Positions 45,710 through 56,187 of a DNA stretch of 64,000 bases are shown here, in pieces. The translations under genes and the position numbers were made by a program. Every line of letters begins with the position of its first letter. The stretch's first letter is position 1. Source of the DNA: JAXDMK01 sp963790325 (GTDB lineage Bacteria > Actinomycetota > Acidimicrobiia > Acidimicrobiales > AC-14). The notes beneath the pieces are model-generated. The model saw only the letters and a program-made list of their open reading frames with translations, was not told where the DNA came from and made no database searches. The stretch spans positions 868,001-932,000 of the forward strand of contig CAWBNY010000002.1 of the NCBI GenBank assembly GCA_963790325.1. The letters run 5' to 3'.

Positions 45710-47272
45710 ATGACCGACACCGTCTCGTCGTCCTTCGACTTCGACCTCGACCCGGCCGAGATCACCTCCGTCCTGCGCAAGCACCTGGAGAGCTACGCCC
45801 CCACGCTCGACCGCCAGCGGGTCGGTCACATCATCGAGGTCGGCGACGGCATCGCCCGCATCTCGGGTCTGCCCAACACCGCCGTCAACGAGCTGCTCGA
45901 GTTCGAGGGCGGCACCCTGGGCCTGGCCCTGAACCTCGACGAGGAGTCGATCGGCGCCGTCGTGCTGGGCGAGATGGGGTCGATCGAGGACGGCCAGGCG
46001 GTCACCGCCACCGGCCGCATCCTCTCCGTCCCGGTCGGCGACGGGATGCTCGGCCGGGTGGTCAACCCGCTGGGCGTGCCCCTCGACGGCAAGGGCGACA
46101 TCTCCACCACCGAGTCCCGCCGGCTCGAGGTGCAGGCGCCCGGCGTCGTCGACCGCCAGCCGGTGAAGGAGCCCCTCCAGACGGGCATCAAGTCCATCGA
46201 CGCCATGACCCCCGTGGGCCGGGGCCAGCGCGAGCTCGTCATCGGCGACCGCAAGACGGGCAAGACCGCGGTCTGCGTCGACGCCATCATCAACCAGAAG
46301 GGCCAGGGGGTGAAGTGCATCTACGTCGCCATCGGCCAGAAGGGCTCGACGGTGGCGGAGGTGGTCGCCACCCTGGAGGAGGCGGGGGCGATGGACTACA
46401 CCGTCGTCGTCACGTCCCCCGCGTCCGACCCGGCCCCCTTCAAGTACCTCGCCCCCTACTCGGGCGCGGCCATGGGCCAGCACTGGATGGACAACGGCGA
46501 GCACGCCCTCATCGTCTACGACGACCTGTCCAAGCAGGCCGAGGCCTACCGCCAGCTGTCGCTGCTCCTGCGCCGCCCGCCGGGCCGGGAGGCCTACCCG
46601 GGCGACGTCTTCTACCTCCACAGCCGGTTGCTGGAGCGCTCGGCCAAGCTCGGCGAGGCCCTCGGCGGCGGGTCGTTGACCGCCCTGCCGGTCATCGAGA
46701 CCAAGGAAGGCGACGTCTCCGCCTACATCCCCACCAACGTGATCTCGATCACCGACGGCCAGATCTACCTCCAGACCGACCTGTTCCGCTCCGGCGTGCG
46801 GCCCGCGGTCGACGTGGGCATCTCCGTCTCCCGGGTGGGTGGCTCGGCCCAGACCAAGGCCATGAAGGCGGTGGCCGGCACGCTCAAGCTCGACCTGGCC
46901 CAGTTCCGGGAGCTGGAGGCCTTCGCCTCCTTCGGGTCCGAGCTCGACGCGGTGTCGAAGGCCCAGCTGGACCGGGGCTACAAGCTCACCGAGCTGCTCA
47001 AGCAGGGCCTCCACTCGCCCATGCCGATGGAGGAGCAGGTCGTGTCTCTCTATGCCGGCACCCGCGGCTTCCTCGACGACCTCGAGGTCTCCGACGTGCG
47101 CGGCTTCGAGAAGGCGCTGCTGGAGGAGTTCCGCAGCCGCTACGCCGACCTGCTGGGCGAGATCCGGTCCTCCGGCAAGCTGCCGGAGAAGGACAAGATG
47201 GACGAAGCCGTCAACGCCTTCAAGAAGCGGTTCGTCGCGGCCAAGGCCGGCGCCGCCACCCCGGCCGGGTAG
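45710..47272 (+). CDS. atpA: F1Fo ATP synthase subunit alpha
   Basis: The 520-residue protein has the non-catalytic nucleotide site GDRKTGKTAVCVDAI, YVAIGQKGSTVAEVV, LIVYDDLSKQAEAYRQLSLL and the alpha signature near VGISVSRVGGSAQ. Length and order are standard. It is intact. Confidence 0.97.
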   Translation: MTDTVSSSFDFDLDPAEITSVLRKHLESYAPTLDRQRVGHIIEVGDGIARISGLPNTAVNELLEFEGGTLGLALNLDEESIGAVVLGEMGSIEDGQAVTATGRILSVPVGDGMLGRVVNPLGVPLDGKGDISTTESRRLEVQAPGVVDRQPVKEPLQTGIKSIDAMTPVGRGQRELVIGDRKTGKTAVCVDAIINQKGQGVKCIYVAIGQKGSTVAEVVATLEEAGAMDYTVVVTSPASDPAPFKYLAPYSGAAMGQHWMDNGEHALIVYDDLSKQAEAYRQLSLLLRRPPGREAYPGDVFYLHSRLLERSAKLGEALGGGSLTALPVIETKEGDVSAYIPTNVISITDGQIYLQTDLFRSGVRPAVDVGISVSRVGGSAQTKAMKAVAGTLKLDLAQFRELEAFASFGSELDAVSKAQLDRGYKLTELLKQGLHSPMPMEEQVVSLYAGTRGFLDDLEVSDVRGFEKALLEEFRSRYADLLGEIRSSGKLPEKDKMDEAVNAFKKRFVAAKAGAATPAG

Positions 47273-47275
47273 CCC

Positions 47276-48258
47276 ATGGCCAGCGGCCAGGAACGGATTC
47301 TCCGGAGACGCATCAAGAGCGTCCAGTCGACCAAGAAGATCACGCGGGCCATGGAGCTGATCGCGGCCAGCCGCATCGTCAAGGCCCAGGCCCGGGTGGC
47401 CGCCGCCCGTCCCTACTCCGAGCAGATCACCGAGGTCATGCGCAACCTGGCTGCGGGCGGCTCCGGGCTCGACCATCCCTTGCTCAAGAAGCGCGACGTG
47501 GCCAACGTCGGCTACGTGGTGATCGCCGCCGACCGGGGGCTGGCCGGCGCCTACAACTCCACCGTCATCCGCCGGGGGGAGCGGGAGATCGCCGCCGCCC
47601 GCGCCGCCGGCCACGGCTACTCCCTCACCACCGCCGGCCGCAAGGCGGAGAGCTACTTCCGCTACCGGGAGTACACCCTGGCCGAGGCCCTGTCCGGGTT
47701 CAGCGAGCAGCCCACCTACGAGGACGCCCGGGCCCTGGCCGCCGGTCCCATCTCCCGCTTCGAGGACGGTGAGGTCGACGAGGTGTACCTCGTCTACACC
47801 CGGTTCCTCTCCCTCGGGTCGCAAAAGGTCGACGTGGTCCGGCTGCTGCCGTTGGACGTGGAGAAGGTGGCCGGTGCGGCCGACTCCGGCGAAGGGGCGG
47901 GCACCCGGGCCGACTACGAGTTCGAGCCGGAACCGTCCCAGATCCTCGAACGGCTGGTGCCCCGCTACGTGGAGGGTCGCATCTTCGCCGCCCTGCTGGA
48001 CGCCGCCGCGTCCGAGCAGGCCGCCCGCCAGCGGGCCATGAAGTCGGCCACCGACAACGCCGAGGAGCTCATCAAGCGGCTGTCGATCGTGGCCAACAAG
48101 GTCCGCCAGGCCGGCATCACCACCGAGATCATGGAGATCGTCGGCGGCGCCGAGGCCCTGCGCCTGGCCAAGACCAAGGGCAAGCCCGACTACTTCGTCG
48201 ACACCGTCGTGAGCCGCGACGTGTTCGTCGACCAACTCGACCGATCAGGAGCACGCTG

Positions 48259-48259
<1 letters not shown>
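47276..48259 (+). CDS. atpG: F1Fo ATP synthase subunit gamma
   Basis: The 327-residue protein has the N-terminal RILRRRIKSVQSTKKITRAM, VIAADRGLAGAYNSTVIR and the C-terminal coiled-coil partner NAEELIKRLSIVANKVRQAG. It is the rotating central stalk. The last residues after TEIMEIVGGAEAL extend the family's usual end by ~30 residues (TKGKPDYFVDTVVSRDVF), as in some actinobacteria. The stop overlaps atpD (TGATG). Confidence 0.95.
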
Positions 48260-49714
<1,455 letters not shown>

Positions 49715-49715
<1 letters not shown>

Positions 49716-50101
49716 TGCACGTCGAGCTGGTCTCGCCCGAGAGGATCCTGTTCTCGGGCGACGCGGAGATGGTCGTGTGCCGCACGGTCGACGGGGGCGA
49801 GATCGCCTTCCTCTCCGGCCACGCCCCCTTCCTCGGCGCGTTGGGGGTGGGGTTGGTCCGGATCAAGACGTCGCCGTCGGAGGAGGTGGTGGCCGCCGTC
49901 CACGGAGGGTTCGTGGAGGTGCGCGACGACCGGGTGACGGTGTTGTCCGACGTGGCCGAGCTGTCCGGGCAGATCGACGTCGACCGGGCCCGCCGGGCCA
50001 AGGACGCGGCGTCGGGGGGTGCCGCCGACGACGAGGAGGCCCTGGCCGCCGCCCGCCGGGCCGAAACCCGTATCGCCGCCGCCGACCGCGGCAGCCACTA
50101 G
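49715..50101 (+). CDS. atpC: F1Fo ATP synthase subunit epsilon
   Basis: The 128-residue protein starts at a GTG overlapping the atpD stop. It has LVSPERILFSGDAEMVV, GEIAFLSGHAPFLGALG and FVEVRDDRVTVLSDVAE, followed by an Ala-rich C-terminal helical hairpin. It closes the operon. Confidence 0.93.
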
Positions 50102-50418
50102 GCCACTGCCGCCCGCCGGGGCCGATCCGCGTCCGGGACGGCGCTGTGCCTCGGGCGTGGTTCACTCTTGGCGTGACCACGATCGATGTCGCCGTGGCCG
50201 TCCCCCGTCGGTCCCCGGCCGACACCGGGAGCCCCGATCGTCCCGGGTTGGTTCTCCCAGCCGCCGCAGCCGAGTCGGCGACCGGGGGCGGAACGGCCGC
50301 CAGCTCGGCCGGCTCCCCGGGCTCGGGTGGCGGGTCCTCCGGTTCACGGGGGCCGACATCAGGCACCGGCGCCACGACGTGATGGGCCGACGCACCCCGG
50401 CGATGGCAGCCTAGGAGG
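50102..50418. other. Intergenic region after atpC
   Basis: No firm gene is seen. A GTG-started frame at 50173-50382 gives a Gly/Ser-rich low-complexity peptide and is not called. CAGCCT at 50407-50412 is six bases before the next ATG and could be that gene's -10 box. Confidence 0.4.
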
Positions 50419-51228
50419 ATGCCCCGTTCCCGGGTGGGCGTCGTCCTCCTCGTCCCGTCGCCGATCGACCGGGAGATCGACGCCCTCCGGCGGGCGGTGG
50501 GCGACGGTACCTACGGGCGGGTCCCGGCCCACCTCACCCTCGTCCCGCCGGTCAACGTCCGCGACGACCGGTTCGACGACGCCCTCGCTCTCCTCCGCCG
50601 TGCGGCCGGCGCCACCCGGCCCTTCGCCGTCGAGCTCGGCCCGCCCACCACCTTCCTCCCCGACAACCCCGTGCTCTACCTCCCGGTGGTCAGCGGCGCC
50701 GACGCGGTCCGGGCCGCCCGCGAGCGGGTGTTCGACGACCCCCTCGCCCGCCCCCTCACCTGGCCCTTCGTCCCCCACGTGACGGTGGCCGACGAGATCT
50801 CACCGGCCCGCATCGTGGCCGCCCAGGAGGCCCTCTCCGCGTTCCACGTCGACATCGAGTTCGACCGCATCCACCTCCTGGAGGAGGGTCCGGGACGGGT
50901 GTGGGGCCCCATCGCCGACTTCCCCTTCGACCCGCCGGCGGTGATCGGGCGGGGAGGGATCCCGGTGGAGCTCACCGTCACCGAGCAGGCCGACCCGTCG
51001 GCCGACGGGTTCCTCCGCTCCCGGCGGGAGCCGGTCACCATCACCGCCCGCCGCCACGGGCTGGTCGTAGGGGTGGCCCGGGGCTGGGCCGACGGCCACG
51101 CGGCCCAGCTCAGCGAGGTGGTGGTGGCCGACGGCGAGCACGTCCTGGGCACCGACGACCACCTGGTGGCGGCGTTCGACTCGTGGGCGGCCAAGCGGGG
51201 CGTGTGGCGGCACGCCGGTGATGGGTAG
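50419..51228 (+). CDS. 2H phosphoesterase (2'-5' RNA ligase-like) fused to a GNAT-like domain
   Basis: The 269-residue protein's first ~170 residues form a 2H phosphoesterase, with the two histidine motifs AHLTLVPPV (near residue 38) and PHVTVADE (near 120). The last ~95 residues (ELTVTEQADPSADGF, GLVVGVARGWADGHAAQLSE, FDSWAAKRGV) look like the core of a GNAT acetyltransferase. The combination could act on RNA or on a cyclic-nucleotide-like phosphodiester; the substrate is unknown. The start ATG directly follows AGGAGG, too close for a normal ribosome site, so a leaderless transcript is likely. Confidence 0.75.
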   Translation: MPRSRVGVVLLVPSPIDREIDALRRAVGDGTYGRVPAHLTLVPPVNVRDDRFDDALALLRRAAGATRPFAVELGPPTTFLPDNPVLYLPVVSGADAVRAARERVFDDPLARPLTWPFVPHVTVADEISPARIVAAQEALSAFHVDIEFDRIHLLEEGPGRVWGPIADFPFDPPAVIGRGGIPVELTVTEQADPSADGFLRSRREPVTITARRHGLVVGVARGWADGHAAQLSEVVVADGEHVLGTDDHLVAAFDSWAAKRGVWRHAGDG

Positions 51229-52387
51229 TCGCCTCGGTGTGGTCGCGCTGGTGGTCGCCCTCCTTCTGACCGCGACGGGTGCGGGCGCCGCCGCCCAGCT
51301 CGACTCCGACACCACCACCACCACGGTCACCGCCCCGCCCGCCACCGAGCCCCCGACCACCACGATGCAGCCGGTGGCCCCGCAACCGGAGCCGCCGCAA
51401 CCGCAGCCGCCGGAGTCGGCCCCGCCCGACACCGCCCCGCCCGCAACCGCCCCGCCGGCGGACGGCACCGAGGGGGGCGACAGCGGACCGGCCGAGACCG
51501 ACGCCCTCCCCGACCTCGTCCTCGACTACCGGCCCCGCACCGGGCCCAGCAGCACCGCCGCCCTGCTCGACGCCCTCCGCCCCCTCACCGTCCTCGGCTT
51601 CAGCGAGGAGGAGGCCTTCGTCCTGGGGATGGGACGGTTCCCGGTCGCGGGTTTGGTCACGTGGAGCGACGACTTCCACGACCCCCGCTACAACCCGACG
51701 CCCCACCTCCACCAGGGCAACGACCTGTGGGCCGACTACGGCGTCCCGGTCCGGTCACCGGCCCGGGGCGTGGTCGAGCTCACCGGCGAGGCGGTCGGGG
51801 GGATCTCGGTCTACGTCACCACCGACGACGGCACCTACTACTACATGACGCATCTGGCCGGCTACGCCGACGGCCTCCAGACGGGCGACACCGTCGAGGA
51901 GGGCCAGGTGGTCGGATACAACGGGGCCACCGGCAACGCCGCCGGCGGACCGGCCCATGTCCACTTCGAGATCCATCCCGGCGGCGGGGCGGCGGTGAAC
52001 CCCAAGCCCATCCTCGACCAGTGGATCGCCGACGCGCTGGCCGCCGCGCCCACCCTGCTGGGCGGCGGCGACGTGGGCGGCGACCGCCGCGTCCTGCGGA
52101 CCACCGGTGAGCTGCGCCGCTTCGACGTCCCCGTCATGGCCACCGCCGCCCGCTCGGCCAAGGGGCCGCTGCTGTGGTCGGCCTCGGTGAGCTCCGGCGG
52201 AGCCGCCATCCGCCTGGCCGAGGTAGAGGCGGCGCGCATGGCCCAGCGGGTCGACTGGGGCCAGCGGGCGATCCAGGCCCAGGCCACCGCCGTCGACCGC
52301 CAGCGGGCTCAGCAGAGGGCGGTGGTCCTGCTGTCCCGCCTCACCCCGCCCGCCCTGCGGGGCCTGCTGGACTTGGGCGCGGCCTAG
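51221..52387 (+). CDS. Secreted M23-family peptidoglycan endopeptidase
   Basis: The ~388-residue protein has a signal peptide (VVALVVALLLTATGAGAAAQ) and a Thr/Pro-rich linker to ~residue 85. The LytM/M23 domain has PHLHQGNDLW (zinc His and Asp), a GxVxxTG-like strand and the catalytic AHVHFEIHPGG. A C-terminal helical part (LAEVEAARMAQRVDWGQRAI) follows. It should cleave peptide cross-links of the wall. The start overlaps the previous gene by eight bases; the GTG at 51218 is an alternative. Confidence 0.9.
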   Translation: MGSRLGVVALVVALLLTATGAGAAAQLDSDTTTTTVTAPPATEPPTTTMQPVAPQPEPPQPQPPESAPPDTAPPATAPPADGTEGGDSGPAETDALPDLVLDYRPRTGPSSTAALLDALRPLTVLGFSEEEAFVLGMGRFPVAGLVTWSDDFHDPRYNPTPHLHQGNDLWADYGVPVRSPARGVVELTGEAVGGISVYVTTDDGTYYYMTHLAGYADGLQTGDTVEEGQVVGYNGATGNAAGGPAHVHFEIHPGGGAAVNPKPILDQWIADALAAAPTLLGGGDVGGDRRVLRTTGELRRFDVPVMATAARSAKGPLLWSASVSSGGAAIRLAEVEAARMAQRVDWGQRAIQAQATAVDRQRAQQRAVVLLSRLTPPALRGLLDLGAA

Positions 52388-52396
52388 AAAGACGTC

Positions 52397-53647
52397 CTAG
52401 CCGACGAGGCGGGCGAAGCGGGCGGCGAGGGCCGGCGGGTCCTCCTTGGACGCCGCCGCCAGCGCCTCCAGCGACGACCCCTCCAGGTCGCCGGCCCGCA
52501 GCCGCGACTGCAAGGCCAGGGCCGCCTGCCACCCGCCCCCGTCGACGTCGACCTTGCGCACCCGGACCTTGCCCGTGGCCGGGTCCTGGAGGTCGGCGAA
52601 GGCGATGGGGACGAGCTTGCCCGCCTGGAGGGAGATCAACGCGTTGCCCGACCCGTGGGCCAGGAACTCCACCGCCCCGTAGCCGAGGGTGCGGGTGTAC
52701 TGGACGTCGAAGGCGATGGGATCGGCGCAGCGCAGCTCGTAGCCGATGATCTTGGTGATGAAGGCCATCTTCACGCCGCGGGCCTTGAAGCGGGCGTCGA
52801 CCACGTCGCGGACGATCTTGCCCAGGTCGATCTCCGACAGGCGGGGGTGGCCGTGCTCGTCGTAGTCGGTGACGTACTGGGACATCTCCTCCTCCGACAT
52901 CTGGTCGAGCAGGCCCTCGGCCAGCACGGCCAGGCCCCAGCTCTCGCCGGCGGCCATGCGCTTGAGGATGGCCGCCTCCACCAGGTCGGCGATGTCGGCG
53001 ACGGTGATCGCCCCCGGCGGGAACTCCTCCTGGATCGACACCAGGTGCGAGCCCGACCCGATCGCCATGGCCACCGCCAGGTGTCCGGCCGAGCGGCCCA
53101 TGGCCGTCACCAGGTACCACCGGCCGGTGGTCTTGGCGTCGGCCAGGAGGTTCTTGAGCAGCTCCGCGCCCCAGTACTTGGCCGTCTCGTAGCCGAAGGT
53201 GGGGGCCTCCAGGGGGAGGGGGAGGTCGTTGTCGATGGTCTTGGGGACGTGGACGGCCCGCATGTCGCCGCCGAAGGCGCCCGCCACCTTCACCGCCGAG
53301 GAGGCGGTGTCGTCGCCCCCCAGGGTGACCAGGTCGGTGACCTCCAGCTTGCCCAGGGCGGCCACCACCGCGTCGAGGTCCTCCTGCTTCTTGGTGGGGT
53401 TGGCCCGGGCGGTGTAGAGGATGCTCCCGCCCTTGGTGGCGATGCCGTCGACGTCGGCCTCGGTGAGCTCTCGCACCCCCGACACGTCGCCCACCATGAG
53501 CTGGGAGAAGCCCCTGGGGACGCCCAGCACCCGCCAGCCCCGGGCCCGGGCACTCAGGGTGACGGAGTTGATGACGCCGTTGAGGCCGGGGGCGGGACCG
53601 CCGCCGACGAGCATGGCGATGGTGCGGGAGGGTGAAGTCGAGGACAT
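52397..53647 (-). CDS. 6-phosphofructokinase, PPi-dependent type
   Basis: The 416-residue protein has IAMLVGGGPAPGLNGVINSV, DLVTLGGDDTASSAV, VHVPKTIDNDLPLP, TAMGRSAGHLAVAMA and GYELRCADPIAFDVQYTRTL. Asp in GGDD and Lys in PKTIDND are the two residues that mark pyrophosphate-dependent rather than ATP-dependent PFKs, so it probably uses PPi reversibly in glycolysis and gluconeogenesis. It is divergent from the mutase gene with only 35 bases between, and a TAGTGT box lies seven bases before its ATG. Confidence 0.9.
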   Translation of the reverse strand: MSSTSPSRTIAMLVGGGPAPGLNGVINSVTLSARARGWRVLGVPRGFSQLMVGDVSGVRELTEADVDGIATKGGSILYTARANPTKKQEDLDAVVAALGKLEVTDLVTLGGDDTASSAVKVAGAFGGDMRAVHVPKTIDNDLPLPLEAPTFGYETAKYWGAELLKNLLADAKTTGRWYLVTAMGRSAGHLAVAMAIGSGSHLVSIQEEFPPGAITVADIADLVEAAILKRMAAGESWGLAVLAEGLLDQMSEEEMSQYVTDYDEHGHPRLSEIDLGKIVRDVVDARFKARGVKMAFITKIIGYELRCADPIAFDVQYTRTLGYGAVEFLAHGSGNALISLQAGKLVPIAFADLQDPATGKVRVRKVDVDGGGWQAALALQSRLRAGDLEGSSLEALAAASKEDPPALAARFARLVG

Positions 53648-53654
53648 GACCTGG

Positions 53655-53676
53655 ACACTAGCGGCGGGGATAGCCT
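53655..53676. promoter_or_regulatory. Back-to-back -10 boxes of pfk and the mutase gene
   Basis: Minus-strand TAGTGT (53655-53660) is seven bases from the pfk ATG. Plus-strand TAGCCT (53671-53676) is six bases from the mutase GTG. The 35-base gap leaves no room for leaders or ribosome sites, so both genes are probably leaderless and their -35 regions lie inside each other's coding sequence. Confidence 0.5.
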
Positions 53677-53682
53677 GCCCCT

Positions 53683-55329
53683 GTGGCCGGCCGCGACGAC
53701 TGGCGGCGGGGGTACGAGGCGGCGCCGGCGGGGCGCGCCCCGGCCCCCTTCACGTCGTCCGGGATCCCCCTGGAGCCGGTCTACGGGCCTGACGACGGGG
53801 AGTGGCCGGGGGTCTTCCCCTACACCAGGGGCCCGTACGCGTCCATGTACCGGTCGAAGCTGTGGACCCACCGGATGTTCGCCGGCTTCGGTTCGGCGGC
53901 GGCGTCGAACGGGCGCATCCGCGCCCTGCTCGACGCGGGCGGCGACGGGGTGTCGATCGCCTTCGACCTGCCCACCCTCATGGGCCGGGACTCCGACGAT
54001 CCGGTGTCGGCGGGCGAGGTGGGTCGGTGCGGCGTGGCCGTCGACACCCTCGCCGACATGGAGGAGCTGTTCGCGGGCATCGACCTGGGCCTCGTGTCGA
54101 CATCGATGACGATCAACTCCCCGGCCGCCATCGTCCTGGCCATGTACGTGGTGGCGGCGGAGAAGGCGGGTGTCCCCCGGGCGGCGCTGCGAGGCACCGT
54201 CCAGAACGACATCCTGAAGGAGTACCAGGCCGAGAACGAGTACCTCTACCCGCCCCGGCCGTCGGTGCGGCTGGTCACCGACGTGGTGTCGTGGTGCACG
54301 GCGGAGATGCCCCGTTTCCACCCGCTGTCGGTGTCCGGCTACCACATCCGGGAGGCGGGGTCGACGGCGGTGCAGGAGCTGGCCTTCACCCTGGCCAACG
54401 GCTTCGCCTACGTGGAGGCGGCGGTGGCCACCGGGCTGGCGGTCGACGCCTTCGCCCCCCGACTGAGCTTCTTCTTCAACGCCCAGATCGACTTCTTCGA
54501 GGAGATCGCGAAATTCCGGGCCGCGCGCCGCCTGTGGGCCCGCTGGCTGCGGGAACGCTACGGTGCCACCGACGAGCGGTCGCTGCGTTGCCGGTTCCAC
54601 GTCCAGACGGCGGGTGCCTCGCTCACGGCTCAGCAACCGGAGGTCAACGTGGTGCGGACGACGTTGGAGGCGCTGGCCGGAGTCCTCGGCGGGGCTCAGA
54701 GCATGCACACCAACGCCCTCGACGAGGCCCTCCGCCTGCCGACCGACCACACATCCCGCCTGGCCCTGCGCACCCAGCAGGTGATCGCGGCGGAGACCGG
54801 GGTGCCCCTCGTGGCCGACCCCCTGGGTGGGTCGTGGCTGGTGGAGTCCCTCACCGACGAGGTCGAGCGCCGGGCCGAGGAACTGCTCGGGCGGATCGAC
54901 CAGCTGGGAGACGGCTCGATGCTCCAGGGGGTGCTGGCCGGCATCGAGTGGGGGTGGTTCCAGCGCCGGATCGCCGACGCCGCCTTCGAACACGCCCGCC
55001 GGGTGGAGACGGGCGAGCAGGTGGTGGTCGGGGTCAACCGATTCACGGACGGGGCGGGGACCCCCGCCCCGGCTGCTGCGGCGGCGGTGGCCCACGACGA
55101 CGCGGCGGCGGCCGAGGTCGAGGAGCGCCAGCGCAAGCGGCTGGCCGAGGTGCGGGCGGGCAGGGACGAGGAGGTGGTTCGGGCGGTGCTGGTCCGGGTG
55201 GTCGACGACGCCCGCCGGCCCGACGTCAACCTCATGCCGGTGATCGTGGAGGCGGTGCGGGCCTACGCCACCGAGGGGGAGATCGTTTCCGCCCTGGGCC
55301 AGGTGTTCGGGGAGTGGGTGCCGGCATGA
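53683..55329 (+). CDS. Methylmalonyl-CoA mutase-family large (substrate-binding) subunit
   Basis: The 548-residue protein has the TIM-barrel mutase motifs FPYTRGPYASMYRSKLWTHR, GVSIAFDLPTLMGRDSDD, TSMTINSPAAIVLAMYV, GTVQNDILKEYQAENEYLYP, SGYHIREAGSTAVQELAFTL and FFFNAQIDFFEEIAKFRAAR. It ends without a B12-binding DxHxxG domain, so a separate small subunit is needed; none is in the window. It could be a methylmalonyl-, isobutyryl- or related acyl-CoA mutase. It overlaps the next gene by ATGA. Confidence 0.88.
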   Translation: MAGRDDWRRGYEAAPAGRAPAPFTSSGIPLEPVYGPDDGEWPGVFPYTRGPYASMYRSKLWTHRMFAGFGSAAASNGRIRALLDAGGDGVSIAFDLPTLMGRDSDDPVSAGEVGRCGVAVDTLADMEELFAGIDLGLVSTSMTINSPAAIVLAMYVVAAEKAGVPRAALRGTVQNDILKEYQAENEYLYPPRPSVRLVTDVVSWCTAEMPRFHPLSVSGYHIREAGSTAVQELAFTLANGFAYVEAAVATGLAVDAFAPRLSFFFNAQIDFFEEIAKFRAARRLWARWLRERYGATDERSLRCRFHVQTAGASLTAQQPEVNVVRTTLEALAGVLGGAQSMHTNALDEALRLPTDHTSRLALRTQQVIAAETGVPLVADPLGGSWLVESLTDEVERRAEELLGRIDQLGDGSMLQGVLAGIEWGWFQRRIADAAFEHARRVETGEQVVVGVNRFTDGAGTPAPAAAAAVAHDDAAAAEVEERQRKRLAEVRAGRDEEVVRAVLVRVVDDARRPDVNLMPVIVEAVRAYATEGEIVSALGQVFGEWVPA

Positions 55330-55988
55330 TCGTGGCCTGCTGTCCGTGGTGCGGCGCCGAGTTCAGCGTCACCGACACCCGCTGTTGGGACTGCAAGCTG
55401 TCCCTGGTCGACCGCCCCGATGCCACCCTGGCCGAGGGGACCGAGGGCGACGAGGTGGGCTTCGAGCTGGAGGAGTGGTCGGCCGGCGAGCGGGGTCGGC
55501 TGTCGGCCAGCCTCCGGGAGCGGGGTATCGCCTTCCGCTGGGAGCCGGGGCTGGTCCTGGTGGTGGGCGTGTCCGAGGAGGACCTGGTGGACGCCATCCT
55601 CGACGACATGGAGTCCGACGACCGGGTCGACCGGCTGCGGGGCGTCGACGACGACTTCGACGACGACTTCGACGACGACGAGGAGGACGACGACGACGGC
55701 GGCGGTGGCGACTCGGGGGAGCGGGCCCACGCGGCCATGGGCGACCTGTTCGTGGCCGCCGACCGCCTCATCCAACGGCCCGACGACGGCCGCATCGCCG
55801 AGCAGCTGGTGGCCGCCACCGTCATCGTGCAGGAGTCCCGGCCGCCCTACGGGTTCGAGCCGGTGGCGTGGCTGCAGATCCGGGAGCTGGCCGCGGCCGC
55901 CCTGGAGGCGGTCGAGTCCGACGCCGGCGACGAGTCCGTCTCCCGGGAGGCCCGCACCCTGCGGGACGCGCTGCGCCCGTACATCTAA
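55326..55988 (+). CDS. Zinc-ribbon protein with acidic linker, unknown function
   Basis: The ~220-residue protein begins CCPWCGAEFSV and TRCWDCKLSL, a CxxC-CxxC zinc ribbon. It then has a signal-transduction-like alpha/beta piece (GIAFRWEPGLVLVVGVSEED), a run of about 20 mainly Asp/Glu residues around 110-130 and a helical C terminus. It is translationally coupled to the mutase gene. The function is unknown. Confidence 0.75.
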   Translation: MIVACCPWCGAEFSVTDTRCWDCKLSLVDRPDATLAEGTEGDEVGFELEEWSAGERGRLSASLRERGIAFRWEPGLVLVVGVSEEDLVDAILDDMESDDRVDRLRGVDDDFDDDFDDDEEDDDDGGGGDSGERAHAAMGDLFVAADRLIQRPDDGRIAEQLVAATVIVQESRPPYGFEPVAWLQIRELAAAALEAVESDAGDESVSREARTLRDALRPYI

Positions 55989-56174
55989 CGGGGCTTCGCC
56001 CGCCCGCCGAACCAGCCCGGCCGCCTTTGTGGCGAGCGGTGATCGCCGGGCGACTCGTGCGCCACGCGAAACGTCGGCGAGCCGGACCCCGGGCCGCCCC
56101 CGTCACGCCGCGCGGTGACGGTCCTGGTCGCCGGGAGGGTCTCCGGTTGGCGGTGGGTGTGGGTCGGCGGCCTC

Positions 56175-56180
56175 TACCCT
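56175..56180 (+). promoter_or_regulatory. Putative -10 box (TACCCT), leaderless spacing
   Basis: TACCCT is followed after seven bases by the GTG at 56188, without a ribosome site in between. Confidence 0.4.
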
Positions 56181-56187
56181 GCATGCC

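Noticed and set aside
44936..48235. 1099-codon minus-strand frame across the atp operon
   Set aside because: It is antisense to four perfect ATP synthase genes and is low-complexity Gly/Asp/Leu sequence.
50173..50382. GTG-started 69-codon frame after atpC
   Set aside because: Gly/Ser-rich low complexity, no ribosome site and no recognisable family.
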